Source: Amblyornis subalaris (Eukaryota > Chordata > Aves > Passeriformes > Ptilonorhynchidae). Taken from it: a stretch of 64,000 bases of DNA. The stretch is from NCBI GenBank assembly GCA_018881555.1, contig JACAXG010000012.1:4798663-4862662 (forward strand). Direction: 5' to 3'. The notes beneath the pieces are model-generated. The model was not told where the DNA came from. It ran no database searches and saw nothing but the letters and a program-made list of their open reading frames with translations. Positions 51,801-60,800 of this stretch are shown here, in pieces (the first letter of the stretch is position 1; the number at the start of each line of letters is the position of its first letter). A program made the position numbers and the translations under genes.

Positions 51801-54800
51801 CAATATTAATTATGTGATTGAAAACAATTTTCTTCTTGTTTTTGTAGCTAAATTAAAAAATGTGTTTATTATACCGATTGGATCTTTCACTAAGATTGGC
51901 TCTGTTTCCTTGCTTGGTTTTCCAGGTCCTGCAAGATTCTCTGCCAAGACACGGAATTTATATTTCTTCTTATTTGTAAGACCTTTAACTCTGGAAATGA
52001 AAGGTAAGTTTGATTAAACCAAACCTAGTCATTAATTCATTTCTAAAACATTATACTCTTCATATTACAGATAACTTGGAAAATCTGAAAATACTCAAAT
52101 TACTGCTAATGATGTTTTATGAGATTTTAAACATTTAAAATAGGCATATTGTCAACACTAAAATAGTGCACCATGACAGAAATGAATGTTTTGAGAACCA
52201 TCCTGGATTTTCGCATGTTCCATGGTTTTTAGTTAATAAGAGTATCAGGAGAAAAAACCCAAGGGTTTTGGCAAACTGATACTTCAGATGGCCATGTCTG
52301 CTATTTTAGAACATCTTCTGAATAAGCACAGAAATTATTAAGCATAACATTAAAAAAAAAAAGAATTTGATTAATTCTTCTGCAAAGACACTCCTCTTTA
52401 AAACTAAAAAGTAAGCCACGAGGGGTAGTTGGATCAAAACTTATGGAAACTAGGAAAAAAAGAGTAAGAACAATGTAAAACTTATTTTAAAAGCTACTGT
52501 TACATTTTTATGCCCCTGTGACCTGTTTCAGCCTAAACTGACAATAGTCTTACTTGAATGTTGTATCTTTCACTGGCATTTTGTTGCATTTTATCCATTT
52601 ATCCTGCTCAGGATCATATCTTTCAACCCAGTAGCCAGTTATTGGGCTGCCACCATCTTCATCTGGTTCATTCCATGTTAAAGTGACTGAATCTTTAGTG
52701 ACCTCTATAGGCTTGAGACCTGTTGGAGGGCCTGGTGGATCTGCATAAATTAATTAATTTTAAAAAACAAACAAACAAAAAACAAAACCATCAGATGTCG
52801 GAGATTTTTTCTTCCTGTTAAAATACTGTAATAATTTAACATTAATTTAATTAACTAACCAAATGAATATTTGGCAATGATGGGGCTACACTGTGCTGGC
52901 TCTCCAACACCATACATGTTCTCAGCACTGACTCGAAACACATATTCTTTATGAGGAGTTAAATTGGTAGCTCTGAATTTTGTATCCTTGATAGTTGATG
53001 ACAACTTGTCCCATATTTCACTGTCTGTAGCTCTTTTCTCAAGGACATAGTTGGTAATTTTAGAACCCCCATCATCTCTTGGAGGATTCCATGTTAGAAG
53101 GCAGGATTCGTTTGTGATTTCTGATACATCAAATGCAGCTGGTGGACCAGGTTTATCTGTAAAGGACAAGATGTGAATGTTAATCATCTGCTTGTGTACT
53201 TGAGTACATTAGTAATGATTTATATAAACAACATAAAATACATGCATACCAAGAACATTAACTTCAACAACAGCAGTAGCACGTCCACTGGAATTTACGG
53301 CTTCTATAATATAGGTTCCACTGTCACTTCTCTTGCTGTCTGTAATAGTGACTGTAGAATGATTAGGTTGGCTTTCAATGGTGATTCTGTTGTCAGGTCT
53401 CAAAATTTTGTCGGCCTTGGTCCAAGTAATCTGAGGCTCAGGCTTTCCAGTTACTTTTGCTGGCAGCTCAATTTTAGTTCCGGCTTTCACAGTAAGTCCA
53501 GCAAGAAGCTTCACATCTAAGAAAATTTCTGGAGCCTCTGATTTAGGAGAGAATGAAAATGTTATAGAAACAGTATTTCAGAGATTGGTAAAAATAAAGC
53601 AGCTATGGTAATTTAGCAAGTGAAGTAGTTACCTTTTGCATCAATGGCCTGAATATCATCAGTTGGCTTGCTTGGTCTACTTGCTCCCATTCTGTTCAAA
53701 GCCTTAACCCGATAAGCATACCACTCTCCTTCCTTGAGCTTTGTTACTTCCATTCTGTTTAAAAAAAAAAAAATTCAAATATTTAGAGTGGGGAGGATGG
53801 CACAGTTAGTTAAAAGGATGTATCTGCTGATGTCAATTTACTTACTTAGTTTCAATAACAGGCTCCCCACACATCTCCCACTTGTCTGTGCCACGTTGGG
53901 ATTTTTCTACCAGATAACCTTTAATGCGGGCACCGCCATCATATTTGGGAGGCTCCCACGTTAGGAAGATTCCTTTTGATGTCGGATTTCTCCATTTAAC
54001 ATTTTCTGGTGGGTCAGGAACCGCTATGAAAAATTAAAAACATACGGGGTCTTAGAAACCAGTCTAAGGAAGTTATTTTATTTTTACATCTTATTTTGAA
54101 GAAAATCAGCAAAATTTCAGAAACAGAAAAGCAGCATTAATATGCTCACTTGCTGGTGTTGACATATTTACAGGTTCATCAATATATGCAGGTTCTCCAG
54201 GGCCACATTTATTGCATGCAGAAACTCTAAATAAATATTCTTTTCCTTGGATGAGGTCAGGTACAGTGAACTCTTGGTCAACAATATGATCCATAACCTA
54301 AAGAGAAGAAAGGTTCCAGTGTGTTTTTAAAATTTATTTCCAAAGAGTGATTACCAAAATAAGACACAAAATTCAGTAGCACATGTGGAAACAATATAGC
54401 AATAGAAATTCAAATGAGAAAGAATGAACTCACTTTGCTCCATATTTTCCGGCTTACTTCACGTTTTTCAATTATATAGCCAGTAACTGGACTTCCACCA
54501 TCATCTTCTGGAGGTTCCCACGACAGCTGTACTGTACTTTTGAGTACTTCTAAAACTTTAAGTTCTCTTGGTGCACTTGGACAAGCTAGAAGTCACAGAA
54601 ATTGCATTTTTTTGTAATTGGTGTTTGATAGATGATCTCTATCTAATGTATCTACCAGAAGACTTAGTCTTGTTAGTCATTCTTCCTTAAACAGCTAAGT
54701 TGGATATTGAAAACGAGAAGAGAGGTTTTCCAGGATGGATTTCTAGTTTTTAATTATATTTTAATATACTTCATTGGACATTGTGAGATTACACATTTTT

Positions 54801-57800
54801 GACCTAATTAGATTTTAGCAAGACAAATATGGAATGTTATTGCTAGAGTATATATATGTCCACTTACCAATGACATTAACATTAATTTCTCCTGAAACAG
54901 ATGACACAGGGTTTTCTAATGTTAAGTAATAAATTCCCTTGTCTGGACGCTCACTGGGAGTAATTACAAGTTCTGCAAAGGAGGCAGTGGTCTTCATTTT
55001 CACACGATCACCCTCTTCTAGGACTTGGTCACCAAAAAACCATGTGGCAGTTGGCACGGGGTAGCCAGTGATGGGAACATGGATCGTGATTGGCTCTGGA
55101 ACAATAACTTCCAGCCCATCCTTAAATGCACTTAGGTCCATTGTAGGTCCAACTGGAAAAAATGAAAAATTGATTCAATTAATTATTTTGAGATGCTATG
55201 AACATGGCTAATGACAGCTGTGTCGAGAGGCTGATTCTGGCTGTACCTCAGCCTGGAGGTCTAGCTCTCTGTATCTCAGCCTGTCCAGACCAAGGTTTGG
55301 CTTATCACTCCCTACCTCTTCTGGCTAAATGCCTTTTTTTTTCTGTTTGGAAATAAGTGAAGTGATTACGGAAATTAGTATTATCAAGTATGATATCTAA
55401 TTTACCCTTTAATGTAAAAACTTTGGATTGTGTAATTCATTTTTTAGGGGTCTTCTCTGCCTTTCTCTCCTGTTATCTCTAACCTTCAACAAAGCTATGA
55501 TCAGGAAACAAAAGGTCATGCCTTGTTCCTCAGACAATCTAATAGGCCTCTACCTAATAGTACAGGAAATTATCTGCAGAATTCATAGTGGAGGAGAAAT
55601 AGCTCATAATCTCGAATGTCTAAGGCATGCCAGTTATCTGGTGAAAAATATATATATTACCCACAAGATGCACTTCAATTGTGTGCTTTATCTGATTAAT
55701 TGTCTTTAATAAATAGCATATGGCTTACCAAAAGGATCATCTGCAGTTAANGGCCCAATAGCCTCTGCTGGATCAGACACACCAGCTGCATTTTCTGCTG
55801 AGACTCTGTAGTAATAGCTGGATCCTTGTTTCAATCCAGTTACCTAAAAAGCACAAATAATCATTTACTAACTCATATTAAAGATGACCTACACATTTTT
55901 CATGTTGATGAAGAGAACATCGTACCTTAAAAGTAAGAGCAGGCACTAGTTTTGGGTTGCAACGAATCCACTTGTCTGTTCCTTCCTCTTGCCTTTCAAC
56001 AATATAGCCCAAGACTGGACTTCCTCCATCTTCGAGAGGAGGTTCCCATGTGAGCTGAACTGATGACTTAGTTTGATCTGAATGCTCCAGGTTAATGGGA
56101 GGACTTGGTCTCTCTGAAAAAAATTTGAAACAAATGCATTTTTGCAACTGATAAAGGAGTATGGTTCTGCAAATTAACCATTTATATCTTACAGTACTAT
56201 TTTTAAAGCCTTTGCAGAGCTTTCTCTAAACTAATTTTTTAAACTGAGGTTGGATCTTAACTTCAAAGCAGAAATACTTGGAGTTCTTACCAAACCAAAT
56301 GGTAGCAAGGTACTCCCAACATGTTTGAAGGACAAAAGTAGGAAAAATATAACTGTACACAGTATTTGCAGCACACACATTCATCAGTTAAACTTTCCTG
56401 CACACCTAACATCCAAAACGTTCCTGTCTCATAATGCAATCACCATCATGCATACTTACCGACTGGGTCCATGATTTTTACTGCACGTGTAGCAGGACTT
56501 GGTTTGCCAACTCCAACCATGTTTTGAGCCCTTACTCTGAAGAAATATTCTTCATTTTCCACAACATCAGTCAGGACAGCTGACAGTTCATCAGCTCCTG
56601 TGGTCATAGCTGGCTCCCACCTGATGGTAGCTCTGTTACGCAGTTCAATAACGTAGCCAGTAATCGGAGATCCTCCGTCATACTCAGGTGGTTCCCAGCT
56701 AAGCGTGGCTCCAAACCTGTTCACATCAGTAACTTCTACATTTTGAGGAGGACCGGGAACATCTGCATTTTATTTTAGGAAGAAAAAGGAAAAAGAAGAT
56801 ATGTAGGTTTCATCTATCGTTAGAATTTGTACTGCTTTTCTTACACTGCCACCAAACACTGAGTTTTTCATAAATTCTGCTCACCAAATTTGCTCTTAGC
56901 TTCCACAGGTGTGTCTGTTTCCACTGGCTCACCAGTGCCCACTCTGTTGCGTGCACTGACACGGAAGAGGTACTCAACTCCTCCTTTTTGAAGTCCAGTA
57001 ACAGTGTATTCACAATTTTCAGCACGATCTGTGACCATAATCCAGGTCTTACGCTTGATGTCACGTCTTTCAACAACGTAGCCTATGATTTTACTTCCAC
57101 CATCACTTTCTGGTTCTTGCCAGGCGAGACCAACTTCACCGTCATAAGTTTCAGTGACTTCCAAGTTTCTAACAGGACCTGGAACATCTATTAAAGATAT
57201 GAAAATATTTCAGGGCATTGCCTCTTTTTTGGTTTGTTTTCCTTCTGGCTAGAGAAGAAGAGACCAAGGGGAGACCTCAATATGATCTACAGCTTCCCCA
57301 TGAGGGGGAACAGAGGGCTTCCCCCTCAATAATGGCTTTTTATTCTGTGAAATAAATGTAAACAAGGTTTTAATAACAGGAGTACTTACCAATGACTTCT
57401 ACATTGATGAATGCTTCTGCCTGGCCATGTTTGTTTCGAAGCACAACCTTGTACCTTCCCTTATCTGATTTCTTTGCTTCATAAATTTTGAAGGTAGTGC
57501 AGTCAGTTGTTGTATCAACAGTTGTTGTGGGCAGACTTTCCCCTGCTTTCAACCATTCAGCTTCTGCTCTTGGGTAGGCATCATATGGGACAGTCATAGT
57601 TAAAGGCTTCCCAACATCAACAACAAGGTTTTGATCACCAGTCTTGATTTTAGGTGCAGCTAAGAAAGATTAATGTAACAAGTAAGCACTTGCATATATA
57701 TGTATGTATATATAAAAAAATGATCTATTTGTGCATTCGGCAAAGAATCTAACAAAGAAAAGTAAAAGGAGCTGTTGTGTAAATTCCAAGGAAATCCTTC

Positions 57801-60800
57801 ATATACTCATTGGACATCTCCAAAGAAAGAAATACAGGCTGGTTGGTATGTACTGTTTCCTCCTATAAAATCAGAAAAGGAGTTGCTTTCTGAGAACTAA
57901 ATTATTTTATTGGCTGATTCTGTAAAATACACAAATTAGGAATTAAATGTCTTGTATGATTGAAATGAGTAGGCCAAATAATNTCATATTTTTTTATGAC
58001 TTAATGAAAAGGTTCTGTCTCCTTTAAGCTTAAATAATGCTGTTTGGTATATAAATTGAAAAGTGACTTATATTTTCCTCAACAGCTGGATCAGCATGGT
58101 ACAACAAAGAATGTTTGTTGTCTAAATTCATATTCATATAGCTTAACAGACTTGTTAAACAAATTTCATGTAGCTTAACACTTTTCTCAGATTGATTGTG
58201 TATTCATTTTAGTTCAACTCTTTGAAAGAACAAAATCAATTTAGTGAGACAGGAATTCACTAATTTAAGATTTTATANAAGAAATGCAAAGCAAGCAACT
58301 TACCAGCTAATTCAAGTTTAGCTCTAGCCTCCTTATCTTTGGCAATAAATCTGTATTCCCCTTGGTCACGGGGCTTTATGTCGCACACCTGCAGCCTGTG
58401 GACTTTCCCTTCACTCATCATCTGATGCTTGTCACCTTGGATGATAATCATGTTGTTTCTCAACCACTTGACCTCCACACCATCTTTGTTCAATTCAGCC
58501 ATGAAGATGACATCTGCACCAGGAGCTTCATAAATATCTTGTGGTGGTCGAATAATCTCAACAGGGATTTCTGAAATAAACGTTAATTTATTTGGTGTTA
58601 TTTTTTTATTGTTTCAAGTATTATTAAATAATGAAGAAATAAATCTCATTCAATTTTACACATACCTTCAACAAAAAGTCTTGCCCTAGATCTCCTGTCA
58701 TCCACTCCACAGGAATATTCACACTCATCATCAAGTCTACAGTCTTTTATGATTAATCTGTGAAGATTTCCATCCTTTTCAAACTGGTATCTTTATGGGG
58801 AGAAAAATAAGCAGTATTTTAGTTTCCAGACAAAGCAATAAAGTAAAACAAACATGCTTAGCACATTCGCAAGCATAATAAAATGTACATACTTTTTGCC
58901 TTCTTTGATTTCTCTTCCATTTCTGTACCATTTTACACTGACTTTCTCTTTGGAAAGCTGGCATGTAAAGACAGCATCATCAAATTCAGTGACAGTCTGG
59001 TCCTGAAGATGTTCAGTGAAGTCTGCTGGTGCTTCTGTGATGAGAAGTTCTGCAACAGATTTGTCTTGTCCAGCAGTAACAGTGTATTCACCTTCATCTA
59101 TAAATCCACAGTCTTTAATGATCAATGAGTGCTTGAATTTATCAATTTTGTACAAAATGCGCCTGTCGAAAGTGATCTCTTCTCCATTCTTTGTCCATTT
59201 GAGAGTTGCATTAAGGCGATTGACTTTGCACCAGAATGTGACAGTTTTCTTTTCCATGGTCTCAATGTCTTCAAGGGGCTCAACAATTCTGAGATCCTCC
59301 TCTGTTATGACAAAAAAGTGAACGTTTTTACATCCTCGTATGAAATTGAATGTAAATGATGAAACAATTTTAATACAATGCAAGTTATTTACCTAATACT
59401 GTTAAGGCAGCAGAGCTTTTAACGTGTTCGCCTCTCTGGTTTGTCAGTGAGATGGTATAGGTAGCTTGATCTTTCAACTCTGCATCTCTGATTCTGAGAG
59501 TGTATACTACACCTTTCTGAACAATAATGTACTTTGCACTATCAAATATTGCCTCATCATTTTTGTACCACTTCTCTTTGGCACCTTCTTTATTGACTTC
59601 ACAGTTGAAGATAATTTCTTGACACTCATTAACTTCTTGGTCCTTAAGAGGAGTTATAATCTTGAGTTTTTCTGAAATTGAGAAAACAGAGGAAATAGGA
59701 CATTCCATAGTATAAGGAATGCAACGAAACTTGCACCTACACATTGATAAAATGAAACTTACCAATCACTGCTAAGTGTGCTGTAGCTTTAGCTTCACCA
59801 ACCATGACGGTATACATTCCTGTATCTCCTAGAATAGAGTCTTTAACCACAAGTGTTCTCTTTTTGCCATCTGAAATGATGTCGTACTTATCACCAGGCT
59901 CCAGGACTGTGTCACCCCTTAGCCACTGTACTGTAATGGCCTCTTTGGATACTGAACAGACAAATTCAGCTTTTTCTCCTTCAAGCACCTCAAGATTTTG
60001 TGGTCTGGTAAGAAATTCTGCTGCAAGTTCTGAAAGAAAACATTTTTGTAAAGACATATTTTATTTTATTTTTTATCTGTGAATAGAACAAACCAAGTTG
60101 TGTATTCTTATGTATTTTTTAATGTTTTAAATTTTATTCTTTTGTTCCAGGATACAAGGCCACCAAAGCAGTGCTCTTACCATGTACAGTAAGTTTTCCT
60201 GTTGTACTAGAGCTGGGGAGCTTGCAAGTGTATTTGCCAGCATCTTCAGGATGAGCATTACGTATAATAAGAATTCTCTTTCTACCATCAGAAATGTGTT
60301 CAAATCTACCACCATCAGGCACCTCTTCATCTCCTTTAAGCCAACTAACTTCAGCATTAGGCTTTGAAACTTCACAGATCAATTTTACAGTTTCATTTTC
60401 ATTTACTTCAAGATCAGGAAGATTTTTTGTGAAAACAGCCTCTTCCTCTGCAAAAAGAATTTTGAAAGATGATTAAAGCCTGTCATAAAAAACCCTACTC
60501 TCACATTTTTTATTGTTCACGTATTAGATTCTGAAACACTGTGTATACCTATCACTGTAAGTAGGCCGGAAGTTCGAGCTGTTTTTGCTTCACAGGAATA
60601 TTCAGCTTCATCATCAAAGACACATTTACTGACAACAAGAATATGTTCTGCTCCTTTAGAAATTATATCATACTTTTTGCCTTTTCTAATTTCCATGCCA
60701 TCCTTAAACCACTTCACCTGTTTCAGAAATAATTAACATGATTATTAACACCCTCATCGTAGATTTCAGTGTCTTCTTTTATAACAACATAATAAAGTTT

